A stretch of DNA of 64,000 nt from Nitrospirota bacterium (GTDB lineage Bacteria > Nitrospirota > Nitrospiria > Nitrospirales > Nitrospiraceae): assembly GCA_030684575.1 (NCBI GenBank), contig JAUXVD010000008.1:930001-994000 (forward strand), written 5' to 3'. Each line of letters opens with the position of its first letter. The first letter of the stretch is position 1. Positions 53,426-62,622 of the stretch are shown here, piece by piece. The notes beneath the pieces were generated by a model. The model did not search any database, was not told where the DNA came from, and saw nothing but the letters and a program-made list of their open reading frames with translations. Position numbers and translations under genes: made by a program.

Positions 53426-55749
53426 TGATGAACTCGTCTACCGAACTTGGCATTCATGACTATATCGGTTTAGTCCGTCGCCGGAAATGGTTGATTCTTT
53501 CAGTTGTTACAGTCGCAATGGCTATTGCGACTGTCTTGTGCGTTATCCTGCCGAAAAGCTTTCGTTCGACAACAACAATTCTTGTCGAAAGCCAGAAGAT
53601 CCCGGAGAGTTATGTAAAATCAGGGGTCGAAGGTACGATTGAAGGTCGAATTAATTCCATTCAGCAAATTGTCATGAGTCGATCATTGCTAACCAAGATT
53701 GCCGAGGACTTTAATTTTTTTCGTCCGGATACATCCCCTGAAGAGCGAGAGTCTATCGTAAGCGGCATGCGGAAAAGCATTAGGGTGAATACAGCCGAAA
53801 CAGGACATGTAAAGGGGCGAAATACAATTGAAGCATTTTCCATTTCGTTTGCTAACGAAGACGCGCTCACTGCCATGAAAGTAACCGAGAGATTTGCCGA
53901 ACAGTTTATTGAGCAAAACTTGAAGTTTCGCGAGCAGCTTCTGGAGGGGACCTCTAGCTTTCTTGCACAAGAACTGCGTTTAGCCGAGGCTAAGCTTGAA
54001 GATCAGGAGCGGTCGATCAGTGAGTTTAAGCGTAAGTTTATGGGGGAACTGCCTCAGCAGATGGAGGCGAATCTCAGGAGTTTAGACCGTCTACAAATGG
54101 ACGTGAACTCGACGCGTGAAAATATTCAGACGGCTATGAACAGAGTTGGCATTCTTGAGAAACAGGTCAATGAGGCAGTCAGTGGTGCGAGAACTCAAGG
54201 GGCAACGGAGTCAATATCCACGAATCAAGGGCGTGTCGGCGACCCCCTGATCTCACGACTTTCAGAGCTGGAGCGTACACTGACCACGCTTTCAGCTGAG
54301 TATCGCCAGACGTATCCTGACATTGTGCAGGCTCGTCAGGAGATTGAAGCGGTAAAGGATCAACTGGCTCTCAAGTATGGCGTCTCGAAAGATGAAGTTA
54401 AAGCAGGGTCGGCTAAGTTGATAGATCCGGTGCTTCGTGACCAGATGAGGCAGCGAGATGAAGCGAAGAATGAGCTTGAAGTTTTGAAGGAACGGCTTCG
54501 CCGTCTGATCGAGCAGGTTAAGCAATATGAGGGACGAGTAGAACGGGTTCCTGCTCGAGAGCAGGAACTCATGATTTTGATTCGCGACTATGACAATATG
54601 CAGAAGAACTATCAGTCGCTGCTCGACAAGAGTCTGAACGCCCGGCTGGCAGAGAATTTGGAGAAACGGCAAAAAGGGGAGCAGTTTCGCGTTCTTGATC
54701 CAGCCAATCTTCCTGCCACACCTGAATCACCTAATCGCCTTTTCATTCTTCTCGGAGGCCTGTTTGTTGGCTGTGGGATTGGCTTTGGGGCTGCGTTTGG
54801 GATTGACTTACTGCGGCCATCATTTAGACGCCCGGAGGAAGCGGAAAGCTTTTTAGGGCTCCCCATACTCGCTGGAATTCCTTCCTTTAGTACATTGCCT
54901 GGTGCCAAGTGGAGCCTGCCGGTTTCTCCGGCACTTTCTACTCCACTCACCCAAGACGAGAAGAATAGAAAAGCTCTCCAGCTTTCTTATGGGAGAAAAG
55001 GCCAAAATGGGTCTGGCTCGACGGCACTAGTAAAAGGAGCGTCTGCTCAGGACGATGCCTCATGGAATCTTATTTCCAAGTGGTGGCCAAACTCCATGAT
55101 TGCGGAACAGTATCGAGTCGCTGCGACGCGGCTGGCGCTTATGTCGACGGGGCAGCAGCATTCGGTTGCTCTAATTACAAGCTCTCTGATGGGAGAGGGA
55201 AAAAGTTCCACGGCCATCAATCTTAGCCATGTGTTTGCGCAGGGATTGGACAAGAAGACTCTGATCATTGATTGTGATCTTAAGCGACCTGCGGTAAGCA
55301 AGTATTTAGCAATGCCTTCCGGTCCTGGATTAGCTGATTATTGGGCAGGCACCCATACGATTGATGAATGTCTTCATAAGATGGGAGATATTCCATTGTG
55401 GGTGTTACCCGCAGGGACTCGGAGTGAAAAAGTCATCGAGTTATCGAAGGTTCGCCAACTCGAGCAATTGCTCGACGAGATGCGCCCTCGGTTTGACCAA
55501 ATCATTCTTGATGCTCCGCCCGTATTCCCATTGGCAGATCTCAACTTTCTGTCACGCATGGCTGATGTGATGGTATTTGTGATTCAGGCGGGAAAGACGA
55601 GCCGTGATGTGGTAGAGAAAGCGATGAAATCTTTACGTCCACAATGTCAGGTTGGGATTATTCTTGCCGGCGTTGAATCGATGAGTATTCCCTCCTATCA
55701 ATGCCATTATGATGACCCAGTTGGCGCTCGGTATGTCGAAGGAAAGTAG
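53425..55749 (+). CDS. Wzz/GNVR chain-length determinant fused to BY-type tyrosine kinase
   Basis: A 774-residue fusion protein. An N-terminal Wzz domain with a first transmembrane helix (about 30-50), a long periplasmic coiled-coil (about 170-420), a GNVR-type end (RDYDNMQKNYQSLLDKSLNA) and second helix (LFILLGGLFVGCGIGFGAAF), then a cytoplasmic BY-kinase with Walker A SSLMGEGKSSTAINLSHVF (about 590), Walker A' LIIDCDLKRP and Walker B QIILDAPPVF. The tail has only three Tyr residues (SYQCHYDDP, RYVEGK) rather than a Tyr-rich cluster, which may limit autophosphorylation. ATG 53425 overlaps the previous stop; ATG 53416 is possible. Confidence 0.9.
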   Translation: MMNSSTELGIHDYIGLVRRRKWLILSVVTVAMAIATVLCVILPKSFRSTTTILVESQKIPESYVKSGVEGTIEGRINSIQQIVMSRSLLTKIAEDFNFFRPDTSPEERESIVSGMRKSIRVNTAETGHVKGRNTIEAFSISFANEDALTAMKVTERFAEQFIEQNLKFREQLLEGTSSFLAQELRLAEAKLEDQERSISEFKRKFMGELPQQMEANLRSLDRLQMDVNSTRENIQTAMNRVGILEKQVNEAVSGARTQGATESISTNQGRVGDPLISRLSELERTLTTLSAEYRQTYPDIVQARQEIEAVKDQLALKYGVSKDEVKAGSAKLIDPVLRDQMRQRDEAKNELEVLKERLRRLIEQVKQYEGRVERVPAREQELMILIRDYDNMQKNYQSLLDKSLNARLAENLEKRQKGEQFRVLDPANLPATPESPNRLFILLGGLFVGCGIGFGAAFGIDLLRPSFRRPEEAESFLGLPILAGIPSFSTLPGAKWSLPVSPALSTPLTQDEKNRKALQLSYGRKGQNGSGSTALVKGASAQDDASWNLISKWWPNSMIAEQYRVAATRLALMSTGQQHSVALITSSLMGEGKSSTAINLSHVFAQGLDKKTLIIDCDLKRPAVSKYLAMPSGPGLADYWAGTHTIDECLHKMGDIPLWVLPAGTRSEKVIELSKVRQLEQLLDEMRPRFDQIILDAPPVFPLADLNFLSRMADVMVFVIQAGKTSRDVVEKAMKSLRPQCQVGIILAGVESMSIPSYQCHYDDPVGARYVEGK

Positions 55750-55751
55750 AG

Positions 55752-56798
55752 ATGGAGAAAACTACTGCTGTGATCATTCCCAGTTTGAGGGAGATTCCCG
55801 TTCCTAGTCGAAGGCGGTACAGCCTTAAACGGCGCGTGGTCATTCTTGGTTGTGGCCAGCTTGCTTCCGAGGTGTATCATATCCTTGTGACAAAACGACG
55901 AATGACTGTGGACGTGGTGGGCTTCATCGATCGAGAACCCTCGCAAGTGAGCTCCCACTTAGGGAATCCCCAGATCATTGGTACCTATGAGAACCTCTGC
56001 GAAGTGGTTGAACGGTTTCAAGTTCATACTATTGCAGTATGTGTAGAAGATCGACGGTCTGTTCTTCCGGTTCAAGCCCTGCTCGATTGCAAAACCATCG
56101 GGATCGAGGTGATTGACGGGCATCAAATGTATGAGGAGGAGTCAGGGCGTCTATCAATCGACCAACTTCGACCGAGTGCCCTCATCTTCTCCGCAGGCTT
56201 TCAGCGGCGAGTCTTGACGATGGGGTTGAAAAGGGCGGTAGAAGTGGTGCTTTCGGCCATTGGTATGGTGCTGTTGCTGCCAGTATGTATTCTGATTGGC
56301 CTTCTTATCAAGATGGATTCGCCTGGCCCTGTTTTTTACAGGCAGATGCGTGTCGGGCTGCGCGGTCAGCCGTATATGATCTGGAAGTTTCGCTCGATGT
56401 ATAGCGACGCAGAAAAGAGTGGCCCACGATGGGCGGAAAAGCAGGACCCTCGAATATCCCGAGTCGGCCGTATACTCAGGAAGTTGCGGATCGATGAACT
56501 GCCACAGCTCTATAACGTGCTGAGAGGAGAGATGAGCTTGGTCGGTCCACGTCCTGAGCGACCGGTATTTGTCGATGAGCTCAGAAAGAAAATCCCTTAC
56601 TATGATATTCGGCATACCGTTCGACCCGGGGTGACGGGATGGGCACAGACGCAATTTCGCTATGGATCGACTGCTGAGGATGCACATACCAAGCTGCAGT
56701 ACGATTTGTATTACGTGAAAAACATGACCCTAGCCTTGGACTTTCGAATATTGACTGAAACAGCCAGAGTTGTTCTGCTTGGGGAAGGGGCCCGTTAG
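55752..56798 (+). CDS. Polyprenyl glycosylphosphotransferase without N-terminal membrane bundle
   Basis: A 348-residue initiating sugar-phosphate transferase. It starts with a Rossmann-like CoA-binding-type domain (RRVVILGCGQLASEVYHIL), then one membrane segment (IGMVLLLPVCILIGLLIKM) followed by the catalytic domain: SPGPVFYRQMRVGLRGQPY, WKFRSMYSDAE, and LRKLRIDELPQLYNVLRGEM with SLVGPRPERP. Full-length WbaP/EpsB-type proteins carry four more N-terminal helices; here they are missing, and the kinase gene ends 2 bp before the ATG, so this looks like the natural start rather than a fragment. Confidence 0.88.
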   Translation: MEKTTAVIIPSLREIPVPSRRRYSLKRRVVILGCGQLASEVYHILVTKRRMTVDVVGFIDREPSQVSSHLGNPQIIGTYENLCEVVERFQVHTIAVCVEDRRSVLPVQALLDCKTIGIEVIDGHQMYEEESGRLSIDQLRPSALIFSAGFQRRVLTMGLKRAVEVVLSAIGMVLLLPVCILIGLLIKMDSPGPVFYRQMRVGLRGQPYMIWKFRSMYSDAEKSGPRWAEKQDPRISRVGRILRKLRIDELPQLYNVLRGEMSLVGPRPERPVFVDELRKKIPYYDIRHTVRPGVTGWAQTQFRYGSTAEDAHTKLQYDLYYVKNMTLALDFRILTETARVVLLGEGAR

Positions 56799-56803
56799 GA
56801 GCA

Positions 56804-57736
56804 ATGAAGCCACAACCAAGTCGAGTACATGCGCTCTCCTTTGATGTAGAAGAACATTTCCAAGTCGCGGCATTTTGGTCGACGATGAGGAGGCGCCAGT
56901 GGGACAATTATGAAAGCCGGGTGGAGCGGAATGTCGAGAAAATTCTCTCGATCCTCTCGACTCATGGGGTTCATGCAACATTTTTCGTGCTTGGATGGGT
57001 TGCCCAAAAACATCCGGAGCTTGTGAGGACTATTGCGAGTTATGGTCATGAGATCGCCTCTCATGGTTTCGGACATGAATTGATTACCTCCCAGACGCCG
57101 GGTCTATTTCGGGAAGATGTTCGCAACAGCAAAGACATCCTTGAGAATATAATTGGTGGGCCGGTCCACGGCTACCGGGCCCCGTCTTTTACCATTACAT
57201 CGGAAACGAAGTGGGCGCTGCCCATACTGGTTGAGGAAGGGTATGTCTATGACTCAAGTATCTTTCCCATCCAGCATGATCGCTATGGGATGCCTGGGGC
57301 CAACCCCTGGTGCCATCTCTTAGAGACCCAGGCTGGTGCTCTATGGGAAGTCCCTCCATCGACATTACGAATGGGACCAATTCGTCTTCCGATCGCAGGC
57401 GGTGGGTATTTTCGATTGTATCCATATCAGATTTTGCGCAGTTTTCTCACGCGTGCCGCTACTGAGGAGCAGCCACTCGTCATGTATTTCCATCCGTGGG
57501 AGCTTGATCCAGATCAGCCGAGAATGGAAGGATCGTTGGTGTCGAAGTTTCGCCATTACTTGAATCTTCGGAAAACGGAATCTCGCTTGCAGCAATTGGT
57601 GAAGGACTTTAGGTTCGCGTCGATACGAGAAGCCGTTGACACAGTTGGTGTGGCCTGCGCCGATAAAGAGCAAGCTCTTGGGTTAGAGGCAGCTGGGGGT
57701 GTTCCCTGCCTTGCGGAGAAGACTCTCAATCGCTGA
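56804..57736 (+). CDS. Polysaccharide deacetylase (NodB type, exosortase-A-associated form)
   Basis: A 310-residue deacetylase. It starts ALSFDVEEHFQVAAFW (catalytic Asp), has the zinc HxxxH motif in IASHGFGHELI, GYRAPSFTIT, and a C-terminal DUF3473-like region (YFHPWELDPDQP). This form is typical of exosortase-A EPS loci, from memory (TIGR03006-like). No signal peptide is visible, so the active site may be cytoplasmic, as in that group. The pseudogene follows 4 bp later. Confidence 0.87.
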   Translation: MKPQPSRVHALSFDVEEHFQVAAFWSTMRRRQWDNYESRVERNVEKILSILSTHGVHATFFVLGWVAQKHPELVRTIASYGHEIASHGFGHELITSQTPGLFREDVRNSKDILENIIGGPVHGYRAPSFTITSETKWALPILVEEGYVYDSSIFPIQHDRYGMPGANPWCHLLETQAGALWEVPPSTLRMGPIRLPIAGGGYFRLYPYQILRSFLTRAATEEQPLVMYFHPWELDPDQPRMEGSLVSKFRHYLNLRKTESRLQQLVKDFRFASIREAVDTVGVACADKEQALGLEAAGGVPCLAEKTLNR

Positions 57737-57740
57737 GCCT

Positions 57741-58200
57741 ATGCAGGCGCTTGGCATATGGCATATATAACCGCATCAAGAATATGCAGTGGGGTCCGGA
57801 GCTCTGATAGGCTGGATTGAGGTTCTCTGTCCACGGGTCAGGAAGACAAGCACCTTAGGCAAAGATGCAGTCTGTCGTCACGCCGTTATTTTCAGGCTAT
57901 CTCTTCGCTAGATCCTGTCTCTTGAGGTCAAGACTCGTCATGTATGTCACAGGTGCGTAGAACCGTATTGCATGTGGGCCTGCGCCGGACACTGTGCAGC
58001 GCGATATCATTGCCAGTATCCGTGAATGACGGCAGACGGGGCTGTCGATCCAAAGCTCCCTGCGCTACTGTGGAGATGTGGGTCGTATTCAAGAAGGTCC
58101 ACTCTATGGGCTAGAAGCAGTGTTCGAGCTGGAGATGAATCGACAGCAACGAGCAAGGCTTTTGTTGAAAACCCTGACTTGCCAGCGCGGGTCGTTCTAG
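57741..58200 (+). pseudogene. Decayed NusG/RfaH-family transcription antiterminator
   Basis: The only clear remnant in the 791-bp gap before the amidotransferase. From ATG 57741 one frame reads MQALGIWHI-stop-PHQEYAV ... GWIEVLCPRVRKTSTLGKDA, like the start of a NusG N-terminal (NGN) domain. Near 57865-57890 the homology shifts to another frame: PLFSGYLFARSCLLRSRLVM and, after a TAG at 57958, GPAPDTVQRDIIASIRE. After a TGA at 58027 the same frame gives the KOW-domain-like GDVGRIQEGPLYGLEAVFEL ... QRARLLLKTLTCQ, ending at 58198-58200. One frameshift plus three in-frame stops rule out a normal product. RfaH/UpxY-like factors are usual in EPS loci. Confidence 0.78.
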
Positions 58201-58527
58201 ATCTGAATTCAGTTATCAATCTGAAATTTTCAGGTAAGATTAGCCAGGACGGGTTCTCGCCTGGTTCCCCTAAATGGGAAAGTCTATTAAAGGGACTCGC
58301 CAAGGGCTCCTCGCTCCATTAAAATGTCACGCCGCAAGTCCGCAGGGTGTGCCAAGGGGGTGAGGTGTGAATTCGTGGAGAGATGTTTCTGGCCTATAGC
58401 ACCGGGACGCGGCAGCTCATTCAGCGCCTCTCGTTTCTGTGACAGGGCTGGTTTCGAGTAGACGATAGGGCAAGATCTCATGATTTTTAAAGTAAAGTTG
58501 TCGTTCTAGTAAACTCGAGATAACTCT
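58201..58527 (+). other. Spacer between the NusG-like pseudogene and the amidotransferase gene
   Basis: About 327 bp without a supported gene. Short open frames on both strands (such as 58026-58322 on the plus strand, which crosses the pseudogene) have no recognisable domain. It may hold the promoter of the downstream amidotransferase transcription unit, but I find no confident -35/-10 pair. Confidence 0.4.
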
Positions 58528-60465
58528 ATGTGTGGCATTGCAGGAATTGTAACGCATCCTAGCGCTGCCGTTGAAAAGTCAGTACTCCAACGGATGATCA
58601 GTATGGTGAATCATCGTGGGCCAGATGCGGCAGGATTTCACCTGTCTGGACCTGTGGGGCTCGCGCACGCGAGGCTCAGTATTATTGACGTTGGCGGTGG
58701 GCATCAGCCGATGCATAACGAGGACAAGACCGTATGGATCACCTTCAATGGTGAAATCTTCAATTATGTCGAATTGCGTGAAGATCTCATTAAAAAGGGG
58801 CATCGGTTTCAAACCCAGTCGGATACAGAAGTTATCGTGCATCTGTATGAAGAGAAGGGCGAAGAGTGCGTTCATGATCTGAATGGGCAGTGGGCCTTTG
58901 CCATTTGGGATTCCAGACGCGAGCGGTTATTTCTTTCGCGAGATCGGTTAGGGGTTCGCCCGCTCTTCTATGCACAGACTCCGGAAGGGTTTGTGTTTGG
59001 ATCTGAAATCAAGTCGTTGCTGGTCGTTCCCTCCGTGCCTCGAGCCATTGATCGACAGGCCTTGGATGAATTGTTCACCTTTTGGGTCACCCTTCCACCT
59101 CGAACAATTTTCGAAGGGGTCTCAGAGCTTCCTCCAGGGCATTCAATCATTCTTGAGCATGGCGATCTCCAGATCAAACCCTATTGGACCCTCGACTACA
59201 ACCCGTCGAAAGGGTTGATAGAGGAAGAGGAGGCGAGAGAGGGCCTGCTTGAGCTGCTTCTCGATGCTGTGCGGATTCGTTTGCGGGCGGATGTGCCAGT
59301 CGGCGCCTATCTGAGCGGTGGGCTTGATTCGACGGTGATTGCGGCACTGGTGAAGAAGCTTGGGACGACGCATCTGAAAACATTCTCCATCGCATTTGAA
59401 GATAAAGAGTTTGACGAGAGTAGCTTTCAGAACGAGGCAAGCCAGTTTCTCGGGACCGATCACCAGGGAGTCCTCTGCTCATCCCAGGATATCGGTCGAG
59501 TATTTCCAGAAGTGATTTGGCACACCGAGAAACCTGTTTTGCGGACGGCTCCCGCTCCTCTATTTCTGTTGTCTAAGTTGGTGCGAGAGCAGGGATACAA
59601 AGTTGTGCTCACCGGAGAGGGCTCGGATGAAATCCTGGGAGGGTACGATATCTTCAAGGAAGCGAAGATCCGGCGATTCTGGGCTAAATACCCAGATTCA
59701 AAGTTTCGGCCGATGCTTCTGAGGCGCCTCTATCCCTATATGAAAAATATTCAGTCCCAGTCCGACGCCTATCTGCGTGCATTCTTCCATGTGAGAAAAG
59801 AGGACGTCGAGAGCCCGTTTTTTTCTCACTTGCCTCGCTGGGACATGACATCGAAGATCAAACTTTTCTACTCAACGGCCACAGCGGACAGTCTTAAGCG
59901 CTGTGATGCGATGCAGGCGATCGAAGGTCTGTTGCCAAGCCGATATGGGCAGTGGGATCACTTTTCGCAATCGCAATATCTTGAAGCGGCCCATCTCCTT
60001 CCAGGGTATATTCTATCATCTCAAGGAGATCGGATGGCGATGGCCCATTCCATTGAGGGCCGGTTTCCCTTCCTTGACTACCGGGTCGTGGAATTTGCGT
60101 CGAGACTTTCTCCGCAGCTCAAGATGAAAGTCTTGAACGAGAAATATCTGTTGAAGGCGGCGATCGGAGACATGATTCCACGTTCGATCAGAAACAGACA
60201 TAAGCAGCCGTACCGTGCGCCTGATAGCCAGAGTTTTCTTGCCGACGGGAAGAAGGGCAAGTTATTTGAATATGTCGAAGAGCTACTTGCTCCTCACGCC
60301 ATTCAGGAGGGAGGTGTGTTTGATGCAGGGGCGGTAGGAAAGCTATTGGAGAAGGCAAGACAGGGTCAGATTGTGAGCATGAAGGATAATATGGCGTTGG
60401 TTGGGGTCCTCTCGACTCAGGTGGTCATCGACCGGTTTATTAAGAACTTTCCAAGGAGCGTGTGA
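58528..60465 (+). CDS. Asparagine-synthase-like amidotransferase (exosortase-A EPS type)
   Basis: A 645-residue AsnB-type enzyme. Cys2 in MCGIAGIVTHPSAAVEK is the glutaminase nucleophile; NHRGPDAAGFH and FNGEIFNYVELREDL complete that domain. The synthetase domain has the PP-loop YLSGGLDSTVIAAL (about 262) and VLTGEGSDEILGGYDIF. It closely resembles amidotransferases encoded in exosortase-A EPS loci (TIGR03108-like, from memory) rather than a housekeeping AsnB. The ACP gene follows after 1 bp. It probably amidates a small acid or carrier-bound intermediate linked to EPS modification. Confidence 0.85.
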   Translation: MCGIAGIVTHPSAAVEKSVLQRMISMVNHRGPDAAGFHLSGPVGLAHARLSIIDVGGGHQPMHNEDKTVWITFNGEIFNYVELREDLIKKGHRFQTQSDTEVIVHLYEEKGEECVHDLNGQWAFAIWDSRRERLFLSRDRLGVRPLFYAQTPEGFVFGSEIKSLLVVPSVPRAIDRQALDELFTFWVTLPPRTIFEGVSELPPGHSIILEHGDLQIKPYWTLDYNPSKGLIEEEEAREGLLELLLDAVRIRLRADVPVGAYLSGGLDSTVIAALVKKLGTTHLKTFSIAFEDKEFDESSFQNEASQFLGTDHQGVLCSSQDIGRVFPEVIWHTEKPVLRTAPAPLFLLSKLVREQGYKVVLTGEGSDEILGGYDIFKEAKIRRFWAKYPDSKFRPMLLRRLYPYMKNIQSQSDAYLRAFFHVRKEDVESPFFSHLPRWDMTSKIKLFYSTATADSLKRCDAMQAIEGLLPSRYGQWDHFSQSQYLEAAHLLPGYILSSQGDRMAMAHSIEGRFPFLDYRVVEFASRLSPQLKMKVLNEKYLLKAAIGDMIPRSIRNRHKQPYRAPDSQSFLADGKKGKLFEYVEELLAPHAIQEGGVFDAGAVGKLLEKARQGQIVSMKDNMALVGVLSTQVVIDRFIKNFPRSV

Positions 60466-60466
60466 C

Positions 60467-60715
60467 ATGTCATCGATTGAGACAGAGCTGCGAAAGTATA
60501 TTCTGGACAAATTATTGTTTGGACGGACAGAGGTGGCGCTGAGCGGCGATGCTTCATTTCTAGAGTCCGGTATTATCGATTCGACGGGGGTCTTGGAGCT
60601 GGTTTCCTTCTTGGAAGAGCAATTCCAAGTCAAGGTTGAAGACGAAGACCTCATTCCGGCGAATCTGGATTCAATCAATGCCATTGTTCGCTACGTAGAG
60701 AAGAAGCGAATATAA
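60467..60715 (+). CDS. Acyl carrier protein
   Basis: An 82-residue acidic ACP/PCP-type carrier. The phosphopantetheine serine lies in ESGIIDSTGVLELV (DS motif), and the helix IV region DLIPANLDSINAIVRYV is typical. The frame is open upstream in the amidotransferase gene, but ATG 60467, 1 bp after its stop, begins the domain. Lies between the amidotransferase and the AMP-forming ligase, which likely loads it. Confidence 0.88.
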   Translation: MSSIETELRKYILDKLLFGRTEVALSGDASFLESGIIDSTGVLELVSFLEEQFQVKVEDEDLIPANLDSINAIVRYVEKKRI

Positions 60716-60961
60716 ACGTCATGCAAATCGAGGGATTTCTTTGCTTCTCTGGCAGTCGTCCAGCGCAGAGAACACGATTGCGGGCATGAAGAGTCATGGT
60801 GATGATGACGATCGAACCCCCATTGATGCGAACGACGTAAATGCGCGTCGAAGCATTGTCGGTCGCTCCCAAGAGCGGGTAGGACACGCAAGAGAGGCAG
60901 ACGGTACAGCAGGTTCGTTGTGGCCTCTGCAGCTCCGTCTATTGAATGGCAAGGGTAGGGT
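60716..60961 (+). other. 246-bp spacer between ACP and ligase genes
   Basis: The spacer is longer than the other gaps in this operon. Several short frames exist (for example MQIEGFL from 60721 that stops after 22 codons) but none is convincing. It may be the remnant of a lost gene, as in the NusG-like gap upstream; I cannot show that. The ligase RBS (AGGG) lies at its end. Confidence 0.35.
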
Positions 60962-62470
60962 ATGCGCGTAGAGACTGTCATTGCTCAAACGATGGATTCA
61001 TGGCCTCACAAGGTCGCCGTTGTCTATAAGGGCCGACAATGGACCTATGGAGGATTGCGAGACCTTGTCGCGACGGTGAAGCGCAGGCTAAGCGAAGGCG
61101 GATTTACAGAAGGTGATCGGGCGATTCTCTGGATGGAGAATTCGCCTGACTATATCGCCGCATATCTTGCTGTGCTTCAGGCCGGGGGTGTTGTGGTGGC
61201 CATCCATCCCCAGGTTCCGGTCGCAGAGGTCGTTCGTATTATTCGCCATGTTGGTGCAACCGGACTGATCGCCTCTTCGGCAGTCAAGCATTGGACCATT
61301 GGCGATGTGAGTTCGGTCGGCCTACGATTTATCGTGAGAGACGACCAGGTCGTTGCCTGTCGTCACGGAGAGTCCACCATCACGAGCCAGGCGGACCTTG
61401 CACAAATTATCTATACATCCGGGTCGACAGGCCAGCCGAAGGGTGTGATGCTGACGCACCAAAATTTAATGGCCAATACGAAGTCGATTCTTGAGTACCT
61501 GCAGCTTACGTCGGACGACTCAGCAATGGCCGTTCTTCCGTTCATGTATGCCTATGGCAATTCAGTCATGCTCACGCACCTCTTTGTCGGTGGAACGCTC
61601 GTAATCGAAAACAGCTTTCTCTATCCTCACGTGATCCTGGAAAGTATGATGCGGGAAAAAATCACCGGGTTTTCCGGCGTGGCCACCACCTATGCCATCA
61701 TGCTCAACCACTCGAATTTAAAATCATATTCGTTCCCAGCACTGAGGTACTTGACGCACGCGGGCGGTCCCATGCCGTCAGAATTGTTGGTTCGCGTACG
61801 ATCGGTGTTTTTGGAGGCACGTCTGTTTATCATGTATGGCCAAACTGAAGCGTCCGCACGGTTGACCTATCTCCCTCCAGACCTGTTGGATGTGAAGAAG
61901 GGATCTGCCGGCCGCGCAATTCCCGGTGTGACCCTGAAGATCGTCAAAGAGGGAGGCGCGGAGGCACCTGTCGGAGAAGTCGGAGAAGTGTATGCCTCGG
62001 GGGATAATATCATGCAAGGGTATTGGCAAGATCCTCATACGACGGCTGATACGCTCCGAGAAGGATGGCTTCGCACAGGTGATCTGGGGCGATTAGACGA
62101 GGATGGCTATCTGACGATCGAAGGCCGCAATAGCGAGATGATCAAGTCCGGTGCCTATCGGATCAGTCCTGTGGAGATTGAAGAGGTGCTGTTGCAGCAT
62201 CCTCAAGTGCACGAGGCCGGAGTGGTCGGCGTCGACGATCCGATTTTAGGGCAGAAAATTTGCGCGGTCGTCACACTGAAATCCGCAGGCTGTGCAACCG
62301 ACCAAGAGCTTCTCGCGCATTGTGCTCAGGGGTTAGTGCAATACAAACGGCCCAAATCGATTATTGTGGTTGATGCGTTGCCCAAGTCGCCTTCCGGTAA
62401 GGTGTTGAGGCAGAATCTTCGCGAAATCAGCTTGCGCGCAGTTCAATCATCGGCGCCTGTTACGTCCTAG
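60962..62470 (+). CDS. AMP-forming acyl ligase of the EPS locus
   Basis: A 502-residue ANL-superfamily enzyme. The P-loop motif IIYTSGSTGQPKGVMLTH (about 150) and GWLRTGDLGRLDEDGYLTIE in the C-terminal region are intact, with the lysine motif KSPSGKVLRQNL near the end. It resembles acyl-CoA ligases associated with exosortase A (TIGR03098-like, from memory). It probably activates a carboxylic acid and loads the upstream ACP or CoA. Confidence 0.88.
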   Translation: MRVETVIAQTMDSWPHKVAVVYKGRQWTYGGLRDLVATVKRRLSEGGFTEGDRAILWMENSPDYIAAYLAVLQAGGVVVAIHPQVPVAEVVRIIRHVGATGLIASSAVKHWTIGDVSSVGLRFIVRDDQVVACRHGESTITSQADLAQIIYTSGSTGQPKGVMLTHQNLMANTKSILEYLQLTSDDSAMAVLPFMYAYGNSVMLTHLFVGGTLVIENSFLYPHVILESMMREKITGFSGVATTYAIMLNHSNLKSYSFPALRYLTHAGGPMPSELLVRVRSVFLEARLFIMYGQTEASARLTYLPPDLLDVKKGSAGRAIPGVTLKIVKEGGAEAPVGEVGEVYASGDNIMQGYWQDPHTTADTLREGWLRTGDLGRLDEDGYLTIEGRNSEMIKSGAYRISPVEIEEVLLQHPQVHEAGVVGVDDPILGQKICAVVTLKSAGCATDQELLAHCAQGLVQYKRPKSIIVVDALPKSPSGKVLRQNLREISLRAVQSSAPVTS

Positions 62471-62622
62471 CTCGTATCCGTCGCGCGAGCCGCGAGCCTT
62501 TCATTGGACTCTGTGACGAAAGAGATTTGTGAGGGATCGAAAAATGGCATGACGTCGAGTCCCTGCTGCAGTGGGTAGATGTCTGCACTGGATGACAACA
62601 GAATGTTGGGAGGAGGGTGACG

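Noticed and set aside
58007-58322. Two 98-codon frames on opposite strands (58026-58322 plus, 58007-58303 minus)
   Set aside because: They overlap the KOW part of the NusG-like relic in the wrong frames and show no domain; the relic's own frame explains the region better.
60741-60971. A 76-codon frame between the ACP and ligase genes
   Set aside because: No recognisable domain, low-quality start, and it runs into the ligase start; treated as a spacer.
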